Source of the DNA: Galbibacter mesophilus
GTDB taxonomy: Bacteria > Bacteroidota > Bacteroidia > Flavobacteriales > Flavobacteriaceae
Length of the DNA: 64,000 nt
Direction: 5' to 3'
Assembly (NCBI RefSeq): GCF_023721415.1
Contig: NZ_JAMQVC010000004.1
Span: 1-64,000 of the forward strand
Position numbers and translations under genes: made by a program. Below are positions 1-10,100 of the stretch, piece after piece (positions within the stretch are counted from its first letter, which is position 1; each line of letters starts with the position of its first letter). Below the pieces are notes generated by a model that was given only the letters and a program-made list of their open reading frames with translations, searched no databases and was not told where the DNA came from.

Positions 1-130
1 TTCTATGCAACAGCTAAGAAGAAAAGAGGACTAGTACGTGTAATAAGGCATTAACTTAAAGACCGTTTTAGTTCTCCTCTTTTCTTCTATTAAATTAATA
101 AATCAAAGTAAAGGAGACCGTTGTATGCAA
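1..130 (+). repeat. Partial attC-like recombination site, right part
   Basis: The window begins inside a structured non-coding stretch. A perfect 14-bp inverted repeat lies at 17-30 and 75-88. The stretch ends with GACCGTTG at 116-123, the same right boundary seen at about 4303, 5124 (ACCGTTG) and 6557. The ten bases from 120 (GTTGTATGCA) return as the exact reverse complement TGCATACAAC at 4120-4129, so 120 looks like the left edge of a cassette running to the next site. The left arm is outside the window, so the site's full form cannot be judged. Confidence 0.5.
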
Positions 131-178
131 GCTGAACCCAACCGCACAAGCAAAGAGTGCTATCGCACACATTGCTTT

Positions 179-997
179 TTAGCCAACCCGATTTCGATAT
201 TCGCTTGGACTGACACCCAACATTTTTTTTACATACCGACTGAAAAAAGACAGACTTGAAAAATTCATTGAATCTGCTATTTGAGAAAAAGTTAAATTGT
301 CGTTGCCTAATAGTAAAATCAAACGTGAGGTGGTAAAATTTTGAATCCATTCCGAAGCCGATTTGCCACTATTCTTTTTACAAACTTCCGAAAGATATTT
401 GGGCGTGATAAATAATTGACGGGCATAAAATTCCACCTCTCTATGCTCCATACAATGTATTTCAACAAAATTCAAAAATCGCTGGAACAGCGACCCATTT
501 TCATTTTTTAACAGTTGTTCCATTTTGTCCGCAAAAATATTCCACATTTCCATCACAAACATTTGCAACTGAAGACCAACTATTTCATTGCGGAAACGGT
601 GTTTGTCGTCTTCATATTTCTCCTGTAACAAGTAAAAATTCTGCTTACATTTTTCAGCCAAACCCTTTCCCAATCGGACTACAGGATTTTCTTTGGAAAA
701 CAAATAACCTTTTATTCCCCAAGCAATATCAGGATTGTTTTTACTCATCAAATCAAAGGAAACCAATAAAAATGAGGCTTTAAAGTCGGACGAAAACAGT
801 AAATCCTGAACTTTTTGAGTGGGCAAAAAAATGACAATATCATTTTTCTCAATTAGAAACTCCTTATTATCCAACGTAAATTGTCCTTTTCCACCATCGC
901 AAAGAATATGTGTGAAATAGGATTTTTCAAAATCTTGTGGCACACGTTCGTCCGTCAATCGTTCCACAACGATTATTTCTTTCTCTTTTAGTCTCAT
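179..997 (-). CDS. AraC-family transcriptional regulator
   Basis: A 272-residue one-component regulator. The N-terminal half (about residues 15-110) looks like a cupin-type ligand-binding fold and carries no signal peptide or membrane segment. The C-terminal 100 residues form a double helix-turn-helix with the typical AraC pattern: ARQLFITPKYLSEVCKK, then FSQIADSMNFSSLSFFSRY, ending GVSPSEYR. It is divergent from the aldo/keto reductase genes with a 151-bp gap holding an inverted repeat and a promoter-like sequence, so it probably controls them. The ligand is unknown. The ATG at 997 gives a family-typical length. Confidence 0.92.
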   Translation of the reverse strand: MRLKEKEIIVVERLTDERVPQDFEKSYFTHILCDGGKGQFTLDNKEFLIEKNDIVIFLPTQKVQDLLFSSDFKASFLLVSFDLMSKNNPDIAWGIKGYLFSKENPVVRLGKGLAEKCKQNFYLLQEKYEDDKHRFRNEIVGLQLQMFVMEMWNIFADKMEQLLKNENGSLFQRFLNFVEIHCMEHREVEFYARQLFITPKYLSEVCKKNSGKSASEWIQNFTTSRLILLLGNDNLTFSQIADSMNFSSLSFFSRYVKKMLGVSPSEYRNRVG

Positions 998-1072
998 AAT
1001 TTGTTTACAAACTGCGGTTCATTCCATAAAATGGGCTTCGATTTACAAAAATACAGAAATATGTGAAAGCAT

Positions 1073-1120
1073 TACTGTAATATATGTAATGATTCAGACG
1101 GTTACAGTATCTAATTTTGT
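1073..1120 (+). promoter_or_regulatory. Divergent operator/promoter of the aldo/keto reductase genes
   Basis: TACTGTAA (1073-1080) and TTACAGTA (1103-1110) form an inverted repeat with centres about 30 bp apart. TAATTTTG at 1113-1120 fits the Bacteroidota -7 consensus TAnnTTTG and lies 28 bp before the ATG at 1149. The spacing suits a dimeric AraC-type repressor or activator, most simply the divergent neighbour. The binding role is inferred. Confidence 0.4.
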
Positions 1121-1148
1121 ACTATCAAAATTTAAAAATTGAAATATT

Positions 1149-2348
<1,200 letters not shown>

Positions 2349-2371
2349 TTATTAGTTAAAAATTATTGAAA

Positions 2372-3490
2372 ATGAAAGACAATATTAATCGTAGAAAATT
2401 TCTGCAAAACAGTACACTTGCTTCGGCAGGATTATTACTTGGCAGTATGGGCTTGTTTTCTTTTACAGCTAACGGAAACAGAACATTAAATCTTCAAAAT
2501 ATTTCGTATTCCGATAGAAAGAAACGCAAAATTGGCACATTGGAAGTTTCGGCAATCGGTTTGGGATGTATGAGTATGGCAGGTGTTTACAACCCTCGTC
2601 AAGACAAAGCCGAAATGATAAAAGTAATCAGAAAAGCTATTGAAAACGGCGTTGATTTTTTCGATACCGCAGAAGTTTACGGCCCACAATACAGCGAAGA
2701 AATTGTAGGCGAAGCCTTAAAACCATTTAGAAATCAAGTAAGCATTGCATCAAAATTTGGGTTTGATTTTAGCGGAAACGGACGTAACGGAAGAAACAGT
2801 CGCCCAGAACATATTCGCACCGCAGTAGAAGGCATGTTGAAACGATTGCAAACCGACACTATCGATTTATTGTATCTGCACCGAATGGATTCGGGAACGC
2901 CCATTGAAGATATTGCCGGAACGGTAAAAGATTTGATAAAAGAAGGAAAAGCCAGAAATTTCGGTTTGTCGGAAGTCAATCCCGAAACCATACGAAAAGC
3001 AAATGCCGTACAAAAAGTAGCGGCTTTGCAAAGCGAATATTCTATGTTGGAGCGAGTGATGGAACACGACATTTTTCCGCTTTGCGAAGAACTTAATATT
3101 GCTTTCGTGCCTTGGGGGCCACTTTGCCGTGGAATGCTTACCGGAAGATTTGACGAAAATTACATTCCCGAAACAGGATTCCGAAGAGCGGGAGTTCCCT
3201 ATTTCACACCCGAAGCCTTACAAGCCAATTTAAAAGTTACCGAATTAGCCAAACAATGGGCGGTTAAGAAAAACGCTACTCCTGCACAAATTGCATTGGC
3301 TTGGGCAATAGCTCAAAAACCGTATATCGTCCCTATTCCTGGAACAACGAACCCAAATCATTTAATGGAAAATATCGGAGCATTGAATGTTCAGTTTTCC
3401 AATTCGGAATTAAAAGAAATCAGAACTTCATTAGAAGCGATTCCAACCATTGGTTTTAGAACGAAAGAATCGGTATTTACCAATCTATAA
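2372..3490 (+). CDS. Aldo/keto reductase, second paralogue
   Basis: A 372-residue aldo/keto reductase. The start is taken at the ATG at 2372; a TTG two codons upstream is less likely. Residues 5-30 carry NRRKFLQNS and a hydrophobic stretch, again a Tat-like leader. FFDTAEVYG, SIASKFGFD and LLYLHRMD supply the family Asp/Tyr, Lys and His. It is clearly homologous to the preceding gene along its full length but diverged, so the pair is an old tandem duplication or a co-inherited pair, not a recent copy. It is ten bases from the next gene, consistent with one operon. Confidence 0.93.
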   Translation: MKDNINRRKFLQNSTLASAGLLLGSMGLFSFTANGNRTLNLQNISYSDRKKRKIGTLEVSAIGLGCMSMAGVYNPRQDKAEMIKVIRKAIENGVDFFDTAEVYGPQYSEEIVGEALKPFRNQVSIASKFGFDFSGNGRNGRNSRPEHIRTAVEGMLKRLQTDTIDLLYLHRMDSGTPIEDIAGTVKDLIKEGKARNFGLSEVNPETIRKANAVQKVAALQSEYSMLERVMEHDIFPLCEELNIAFVPWGPLCRGMLTGRFDENYIPETGFRRAGVPYFTPEALQANLKVTELAKQWAVKKNATPAQIALAWAIAQKPYIVPIPGTTNPNHLMENIGALNVQFSNSELKEIRTSLEAIPTIGFRTKESVFTNL

Positions 3491-3500
3491 ATTATTCAAA

Positions 3501-4022
3501 ATGAAAACACTAACATTAATTTTTTTCACAATCTTATTCTCGAACTTTTTAAACGCTCAAACAATGGACACAAAAATTTTAGAACAACGCATAGCCACTA
3601 TTGAAGATAAAATGGCTATTAAAAACGTCGTGGATGTATTTTCAAATCTTGCAGACACCAAAGAAATAGACAAACAAGTATTGCTTTTTACTGAAGATGG
3701 CGAAGTGGAATCCATTACCAACGGACAAAGCAATTTGCTGAAAGGACGACAACAACTCAAAGAAACTTTTTCCAGTTTTCTATCCAATTTTCACACCGTT
3801 TACCACCAAAACGGACAGCAAACCATTGATGAATTGACTGAAAATACTGCAAAAGCGACTTCTTATTGCCAAGTTATATTAATTGGCGAACAAGACGGAA
3901 AACAAATGAAAACCACACTTTACACCATTTACAAAGACGAGTTTGTAAAAGAAAATGGCGAATGGCTGATTAAACACCGTACTTCAAACTTTGTACATAG
4001 GGAAGTGGAGCAAGTGAATTAG
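3501..4022 (+). CDS. Secreted SnoaL/NTF2-like protein
   Basis: A 173-residue protein. The ATG at 3501 is preferred because it opens a signal peptide (MKTLTLIFFTILFSNFLNAQ) and follows the upstream stop by ten bases; an upstream in-frame ATG at 3450 overlaps the previous gene. The mature part matches the SnoaL/NTF2-like cone fold: an N-terminal helix (IEDKMAIKNVVDVFSNLADT), DGEVES, and a C-terminal strand ending WLIKHRTSNFVHRE. Such proteins can be small isomerases, hydratases or ligand binders. Its place behind two exported reductases suggests a shared periplasmic substrate. No catalytic function can be assigned. Confidence 0.8.
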   Translation: MKTLTLIFFTILFSNFLNAQTMDTKILEQRIATIEDKMAIKNVVDVFSNLADTKEIDKQVLLFTEDGEVESITNGQSNLLKGRQQLKETFSSFLSNFHTVYHQNGQQTIDELTENTAKATSYCQVILIGEQDGKQMKTTLYTIYKDEFVKENGEWLIKHRTSNFVHREVEQVN

Positions 4023-4040
4023 AAAGGAAAACCCCAGCGT

Positions 4041-4087
4041 GTACAGCACATTGCAATCCTCGTTCCTGCGGTTGCAAAGAGCTGTAC
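4041..4087 (+). terminator. Hairpin after the SnoaL-like gene
   Basis: GTACAGCACATTGCAA (4041-4056) pairs imperfectly with TTGCAAAGAGCTGTAC (4072-4087): a seven-base outer stem and a six-base inner stem around a 15-base loop. No U-tract follows directly, so it may be a weak terminator or an RNA-stabilising hairpin at the end of cassette 1. Confidence 0.35.
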
Positions 4088-4119
4088 TCCAACGCAAACG
4101 GACGAAACAAAAAAAAGCC

Positions 4120-4316
4120 TGCATACAACATTGTATAAACGCAATAGCGGATTAAGTGCTTAACTTGAACATTTGTTCTTTCTTGTCGCTACTTACAAAT
4201 TCATTTGCTTTTCGTAAATTTAGCAAATAAATTTGCAAGTAGCTTACGGTTGTGCCTAACCGAACATTTCGTGCTTCCTTTTCCGCTACTGCGTTTATAC
4301 TAGACCGTTGTAGCCA
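4120..4316 (+). repeat. attC-like cassette recombination site 1
   Basis: A roughly 195-bp palindromic site. The left end TGCATACAAC is the reverse complement of the cassette start at 120-129. Inner arms GTATAAACGCAATAGCGG (4133-4150) and CCGCTACTGCGTTTATAC (4283-4300) pair at 17 of 18 positions. A second inner stem pairs GCTACTTACAAATT (4188-4201) with AATTTGCAAGTAGC (4230-4243) at 13 of 14. The right end is GACCGTTG, followed by the next cassette's own start GTTGTAGCCA (4307-4316). This matches the R''-L''-loop-L'-R' plan of integron attC sites. The core does not fit the textbook GTTRRRY exactly. Confidence 0.65.
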
Positions 4317-4332
4317 ATGAATAAAGACACGA

Positions 4333-5094
4333 ATGAGCAAAGAAGATTGGTATAGAAATACTGACTGGAACGACCAAATCGAAACTGATTTTGAAGCTCG
4401 ACTGAAACGGTCACGTGGAAATTATCATAAAGCTCAATATTTAAGAATTCAGGCCAGTTATCTTCTCGACTCTTCAACAACTGAAAATCAGAAAAAAGGA
4501 ATTCAGTTAATAGAACGAGTTATAAATGATTATCCCGAAGAAACTTTTAGCACTATACACGGAAACGAACAACTGGGAGACTATTACTTGAAAAATGGGA
4601 ATTATGAGCAAGCTGAAAAGCACTTTAGAATTGTAACCGACCATTATCACTCGACAACACGTAGTGGTACATCTGGACTGGCAGATTTGAAATTGAGCGA
4701 GACAATTTTGCTTTCTGACCAAGAAGAAAAACTTCAAGAAGCTTATAAACTGTCGACTTCAAAATTTGACGAGACTGGTGGCAATTTGCAACTTAACGAC
4801 CAAAAATTCTACTATGCCACATTAATGGCTAACTTATGCTTAAGAATGGGAGAAATTGAAGAAGCTTCTGAATACGCAAATTTAGCTTTGCAACTTTCGA
4901 CAATAACAGAACCTCAATTCAGTAGACATAAGACTGTTGGAATTATTAACGCAGACAAGAACACAATCGACAAACTGAAAAAAATAAAAGAAAAATCACT
5001 GGCTACAACAACACCTATAAGCAAGCGGGCGGACAGTGGTAAACGAAACGATAATACTTTTAACAAACTTTGGTCTCGGCTGACAGGTAAGTAG
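4333..5094 (+). CDS. TPR-like helical repeat protein (cassette 2)
   Basis: A 253-residue cytoplasmic protein with no signal or membrane segment. About residues 35-200 show helix-pair repeats typical of tetratricopeptides, for example NEQLGDYYLKNGNYEQAEKHF and a repeat ending LCLRMGEIEEASEYANLAL. These form protein-protein scaffolds. No catalytic domain is visible. The last 30 or so residues are encoded by the left half of the following attC-like site (from 5000), so the natural C-terminus may have ended earlier, or the gene may have evolved to read into the site. It is the only gene in its unit and no function is assigned. Confidence 0.75.
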   Translation: MSKEDWYRNTDWNDQIETDFEARLKRSRGNYHKAQYLRIQASYLLDSSTTENQKKGIQLIERVINDYPEETFSTIHGNEQLGDYYLKNGNYEQAEKHFRIVTDHYHSTTRSGTSGLADLKLSETILLSDQEEKLQEAYKLSTSKFDETGGNLQLNDQKFYYATLMANLCLRMGEIEEASEYANLALQLSTITEPQFSRHKTVGIINADKNTIDKLKKIKEKSLATTTPISKRADSGKRNDNTFNKLWSRLTGK

Positions 5095-5135
5095 CTTTAA
5101 AAGCCCGCCTGCTCATAGCCAAACCGTTGTGTTTA
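5000..5135 (+). repeat. attC-like cassette recombination site 2
   Basis: The left end TGGCTACAAC (5000-5009) is the reverse complement of the start of its own cassette, GTTGTAGCCA (4307-4316). The left arm continues to AAGCGGGC (5023-5030). The right arm GCCCGCCTGCTCATAGCC (5103-5120) pairs back with the segment ending GCAAGCGGGC, then ACCGTTG leads into the next cassette start GTTGTGTTTA (5126-5135). The left half lies inside the coding region of the upstream gene. Confidence 0.65.
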
Positions 5136-5149
5136 ATTAAAGCCTACAA

Positions 5150-6421
5150 ATGAAATTTAACTTCTTCAACAAAAAGAAAAATCCAACTAACATCAAAGAG
5201 GAATGGAATAGACTCGGAAGCGAATACGCTAAAAATGTTAATGAGATGGTAGAGTTTGGAGAAAAAAATGGATGGGAGAACTGGAAGGGAAAAGAACCCG
5301 AAGATAATAGAGAACACCTAGCATACGAAATTTTCAATCTCTTGAAAAAAGCTAATGAAGACAACACTATTGATCAGTTCAGAAATGATTATCCGCCCTC
5401 TCATAATCCAATAATGAAATTTCTAGAAAAAAAAGGACAGAGCATCGAACAATTACAATTCATTGACGGGCAAAAAATTGTATTCTTAACAGGTACTTCT
5501 TACCAAAAAAGACAAGCATATATTCTTGATAATAAAAATATACTAAAATTAGATTCAACTATTAATGCAATTGGTAAATCCAAAAAAAATAATGTTTTTG
5601 CAGTTTCAGTTGAAAATAAAATAACAACTACTCAAGGTTGGGAAGGGAATATTATTTCAACCTTTGAATTAAAAGAAACTAAAAATTTAGGAATAACAGA
5701 GTTAATTCCATTCAATGACGGACTTAAGATATTATTAGTCACATCTGAAGGAATATATTTGATTACTAAAGAATCTGAAAAAATGATTCACCCTGTACCT
5801 GATTTAGAAGATGAAGAATGGGATTCATACATTGACATGGAAAATGCAACATTATCAAATGACAACGATTATATTATTGTTGGAGACCAATGTGCAGACC
5901 ATAGAATATTAAATCAAAACGGAGAACAGATTGGAGAAATTGGCCCTCAATCTTCTTATCCTCATTTTTGTCTTTTTTCTTCTGACGACAAACAATTAAT
6001 TACTAACTCTTGTCATTTTTACAATGGAATTACAATCGGAATATCTACTACGGAGAATATAAATGGATTAAAGATTGAAGCTTATGAAGAAAGTGAGCAT
6101 TATAAAGTTATTGATGATGGTATGCGTGTATATGTTGGACTAACAACAAGAGACTTATACATACTTGGAGATGCTCACGGATATATCCGAGCGATTGATA
6201 AAAATGGCAAATGTATTTGGAGACATTTTTTAGGCTCAACAATTAGTGGTATTGCAATATCCGATGATGAAAAGACATTATGGGTTGGTTCTTATTCTGG
6301 AATGCTTCATAAATTACAGTTAGGAAAAGGGTTTAGAGATGAACATACCATTGGAAATGGGAATCATTATGAAGATTTTCGACTGATTTTATGGAAAGGT
6401 GAACCAATAATGAAATGGTAA
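5150..6421 (+). CDS. Beta-propeller (WD40/PQQ-like) protein (cassette 3)
   Basis: A 423-residue protein without signal peptide. The N-terminal 85 residues are charged and helical. From about residue 100 a series of strand-rich repeats ends in blades such as DLYILGDAHGYIRAID and KTLWVGSYSGMLHKLQL, which resemble WD40/PQQ propeller blades. Such propellers act as binding platforms; no enzyme motif is seen. The gene sits alone between two cassette sites 15 bp after GTTGTGTTTA and ends 12 bp before the matching TAAACACAAC, so it nearly fills its unit. The role is unknown. Toxin immunity or stress functions are common for cassette cargo but are not shown here. Confidence 0.7.
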   Translation: MKFNFFNKKKNPTNIKEEWNRLGSEYAKNVNEMVEFGEKNGWENWKGKEPEDNREHLAYEIFNLLKKANEDNTIDQFRNDYPPSHNPIMKFLEKKGQSIEQLQFIDGQKIVFLTGTSYQKRQAYILDNKNILKLDSTINAIGKSKKNNVFAVSVENKITTTQGWEGNIISTFELKETKNLGITELIPFNDGLKILLVTSEGIYLITKESEKMIHPVPDLEDEEWDSYIDMENATLSNDNDYIIVGDQCADHRILNQNGEQIGEIGPQSSYPHFCLFSSDDKQLITNSCHFYNGITIGISTTENINGLKIEAYEESEHYKVIDDGMRVYVGLTTRDLYILGDAHGYIRAIDKNGKCIWRHFLGSTISGIAISDDEKTLWVGSYSGMLHKLQLGKGFRDEHTIGNGNHYEDFRLILWKGEPIMKW

Positions 6422-6432
6422 ATAAAGATAAC

Positions 6433-6569
6433 TAAACACAACAATGGCTATAAGTAATTGCTTGTTCTCGCCTACTTCTGAAAATCCTCGCGGATTTTCA
6501 GCTTGGTGTGTACTTGCTAGATTAAGTGCTAACCCACGCAACTACTCATCGCCGAGACCGTTGGCATTA
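6433..6569 (+). repeat. attC-like cassette recombination site 3
   Basis: The left end TAAACACAAC (6433-6442) is the exact reverse complement of the cassette start GTTGTGTTTA (5126-5135). The long arms 6437-6464 and 6534-6563 pair over GGCTATAAGTAATTGCTTG with few mismatches. The loop region contains a perfect hairpin, CTGAAAATCC-TCGC-GGATTTTCAG (6478-6501). The right end GACCGTTG (6557-6563 plus G) leads into GTTGGCATTA (6560-6569). GATTAAGTGCT with a following TAAC or AAC is shared with site 1 (4150-4164 and 6520-6533). Confidence 0.7.
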
Positions 6570-6591
6570 ATATAAAACTGATTGAAAATAA

Positions 6592-7080
6592 ATGGCGAAA
6601 ATTCCACTTTTTGAAAAAGGACAAATAATTCTGACCAATCCAGAAGATGGATATTATGGAATTGCTGTAGTGTTATCCGAAAAAGAAAAAACACCTGAAT
6701 CTCATCCGAAATGCCATATTGCAATTACACCTCTGATTTTCAACCGTAAAGTAGAATTATCAGAATTAAATGTTGAGCAATTAAAACCATTAGAATTTGA
6801 ACGATTTTACATATTAGAGGGTAAAGAAGAATTCAGCAAAAAGGAAATTTGTATCGGAGTTTATACACGTAGGAATAAACAATGTTTTGAGATTTTAGGA
6901 AAAGTGGATTCTGAAAAAGTATATAATGGACTTTTGCCTTTCGAACCGCTAACTGGATTAGAAATAACTTTTCCGTTATGTGGCGACGCTGAAAAATATT
7001 TGGGCAGGAAAGCATTCATTAATTGGACGAGAAATATAAAAAATACTAATGCCAACAATGTATCCTATGAAAAGCACTAA
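6592..7080 (+). CDS. Small immunity-protein-like gene (cassette 4)
   Basis: A 162-residue soluble protein with a strand-rich start (KGQIILTNPEDGYYGIAVVLSE) and no signal peptide. The overall pattern recalls Imm26-type immunity proteins, but this is a weak resemblance and not an assignment. The last residues (NANNVSYEKH) are encoded by the left arm of the next attC-like site, as in the TPR gene. It ends 28 bp before the convergent helicase gene. The cassette is bounded by GTTGGCATTA (6560) and TAATGCCAAC (7047). Confidence 0.6.
   Translation: MAKIPLFEKGQIILTNPEDGYYGIAVVLSEKEKTPESHPKCHIAITPLIFNRKVELSELNVEQLKPLEFERFYILEGKEEFSKKEICIGVYTRRNKQCFEILGKVDSEKVYNGLLPFEPLTGLEITFPLCGDAEKYLGRKAFINWTRNIKNTNANNVSYEKH
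7047..7080 (+). repeat. Truncated attC-like site 4 (left arm only)
   Basis: TAATGCCAAC (7047-7056) is the reverse complement of GTTGGCATTA (6560-6569) and is followed by AATGTATCCTATGAAAAGCACTAAC, which resembles the left arm of site 3 (AATGGCTATAAGTAATTGC). No right arm or GACCGTTG boundary follows. The sequence instead runs into the 3' end of the helicase gene, so the array appears to have been cut here. Confidence 0.5.
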
Positions 7081-7107
7081 CTAGTCCAGTCCTTATCCTA
7101 TTGATTG

Positions 7108-10100
7108 TCAATTAATACCCTCATCATTTTCAAATATCACTCTAGGTAAAACTATCTTATATTCTTTATTATCATTTTTATCGTACCAAAAAACAATATA
7201 TTCTGCTGTAGCATATTTTATATCAAAGCCTTTTTTGCGGAAAGGTTCGTATTTTTCTGTTAGAAAACTCTTTGAAAACAGTAACAAATTTCCCTGTGCC
7301 TTTATACCCAAGCCAGGTGCCTCATTCTCGCCAAAAAACTTACTATATTTTCCAAGGGTATCACCAGTTTTTATGGTTCTCAAAATAGATAGTGGTACTG
7401 GATATTTTTGAGAACCTAGCTGTACATCTTTATGCCCAAGAATCATTTCAAACTTTAAAGGCTCTTTAAGGTCCCCGTGGAATTGGCTTTGGTTTATGCC
7501 CCTTAATCGGATATTATCATAGAAATCAACATTAGTATGAATATGTAAGGTTTTTTTGGCCCTTGTGCTTGCCACATATAATAACCTTCTCGATTCATCG
7601 GAATGATAATCATAATCTTCCAATAGCATAATAACATGATCAAACTCCTTCCCTTTTGCCTTATGCATTGTTGACACTACAATACTTTCCGTATCGGGAC
7701 TTATGGCATCCTCCATATTGATTTCCCTGCAAAATTCCCTCCACTCCACTAAAAGCTTTTTTTCTGGGTTTGAGATGTCAAACTTCTTTATCAACGCCAT
7801 ACAAGTATCAAAATGTGGACTTTGCCTAAAGTATTTCCTGAACCACTCTAAAGCTAAATCCCAAGATGTTTCCAATATTACACCTGACTCCCCTATGCTC
7901 GCTCCCAATTTTTTATCAAAGCATCTAATTTCATATAAATCATAAATACGGAAACCTTCAAAACCTGCCATTAGTTTCACCTGGTGGCCTAACGTTTTTA
8001 GCATTGAACTGACTTGTAAAGCCTCAATATTTGTTCTGGTTAAAACCGCTTTCGTCCCCGGAAAATGGTTGTTATTTATATACTCGACCAATGGGCTTAC
8101 CAAATATTTCCCGGTGTATTTTATGATGTTTACACTACCCTGCCCCTGATTACGGCTAGCAATTAATGTCTGATTTTTCAATCTGTTATTAAGAAAGTTC
8201 AGCACAAGGTTGTTGAACTCCACAATTTGGGGGTAACTTCTGTAATTCCTTGGTAACGTATATAAGGTTGCACTGTATTTATTTCTAAATCTACCCATAT
8301 AAGCATTCGAAGATCCCCTGAAACTATAAATGTTCTGGTCATCATCCCCAACAGCGATCACACGCGGCTTTTCCGCTTTTTCAATAATCAAATCTATCAG
8401 TTCCCATTCTTCTTGATTAATATCCTGAAATTCATCAAACATCAAGATACTCTTATTAGCTATGGACGATATATCTACTTCATCATCCTTAATCGCATTG
8501 ATGCAATCCCGAATTACGTTTTGGGATTTGTTAAGGTCCCCCAATTGTCCCAATAATTGGAAACAAAAACCATGGAAAGTGGTTATCTTTATTAACCCTG
8601 AATATTCTGGAATTAATTTTCTCACCCGTTGTCTAAACTCCAGGGAAGCTGCTTTTGAAAATGTAAGCATTATGAATTGTTCAGGCTTTATATCTTCAAT
8701 TAGAAGCAAACTAGCTATTTTATGCACCAAAACCTTGGTTTTACCACTTCCTGGCCCCGCATATACAAGAATATTATCTGATTTATTGTCTTCTATTACC
8801 TTCGTTTGGTCAATATCCAGATCTTCAATTATTTCCCTAAAACGCTTAGGTGTAATTGATCTTTGTATCTCCATTTTCTTTCTAGGAAAATACCGGGCTA
8901 AAAACTCCTCATAATCCAGTGTAAAGTAATCGTTTACATATGTCAATGCCGATTCATAACTTTGGATACATTTTTTGGCATATTCCCCAACGATATGTAT
9001 TTGCTCTGTTCTGTGCAGATAAAAATCTTTTATCTTACTGTAGTTATCAGTAGTGAATACCCTTTTACTTTTATCTACTTCAGTTATATTCAATTTATTG
9101 TAAGATACCATAAAGCCCCCTTCCAAGCTTATAGCTTTGATATCATTTAAATACAATAAACAGGTTTCGTAATTCTTGGTGTTTTCTTCTACCAGATTGC
9201 CCATGAACTGGTTAGATTTCTTTAATTCCAATAACGAGAATGAAACCGGAACCTCATCCCTTTTTCCTTTATGCTCCTTATTTTTAATAGCTAAGTTCTC
9301 CAAATACTGAAATGTAAACAATGATAGATCATGCCTCCACTTTATATCCTCTAAAAGTTCTTCGTACCTATAAAACTCAATTTCATAAATGTCTTTTTCC
9401 TTATCTTTTCTACTTTTTTTAACGAACCTTCTTTTATCCCAATGTGATAAAAGGGCCCTTATATACTCAACCCTGGATTCCAATACCCCACTATCCAACA
9501 ACTTCTGATTTAATTCTCTTAAAGGTATCGTCAGTTTCTTTGAGTTCATAACATCCAATATTCCCTTTTCTATTTTTAAATAGGACTCTAATATTTTTCT
9601 AGAACCATTTTTTGATTGCAATAAACTTAAAAATGCGGTTAAATCCTTGGCATCACCCAAAATAGCGTGGTCCCTTAGCATACGAATCACATCTTGTATT
9701 CTTCCAGCTTTCAGTGTTGTTATATCAGCCAGATAATCGATCCTTGTCTCTCCATCCGTTATTATCCTTTTTAAAACAATAGCGCAATCCTTTTTATCCT
9801 CATCGGTAATCTTTTTGCTATTCTGAAGTATTTCCTGTCCACTTCCAAAGCTTTTAACTAAAAGGCTGTCGGCAAATACCCTTGGTGAATTTAAGGACCT
9901 TATCAAAAAACCTTGGTCTTCCAAGGCAGAAATAGCGGTTTTTACTTTTATCTCCAAATCAAGCATTTCAGCATCCCAACCGGACTTTTTCGCAATCTCC
10001 AACGCTGACTGACTGATTTTATCCCTATACTTTGCCTGTCCTTTTATAGCTCTCCAAATATCTTTTATTTCCTTATGGTTAAGTTTGGTTTGCTGTAAAA

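Noticed and set aside
8462-8914. 150-residue plus-strand ORF inside the helicase gene.
   Set aside because: Antisense shadow of the UvrD motifs.
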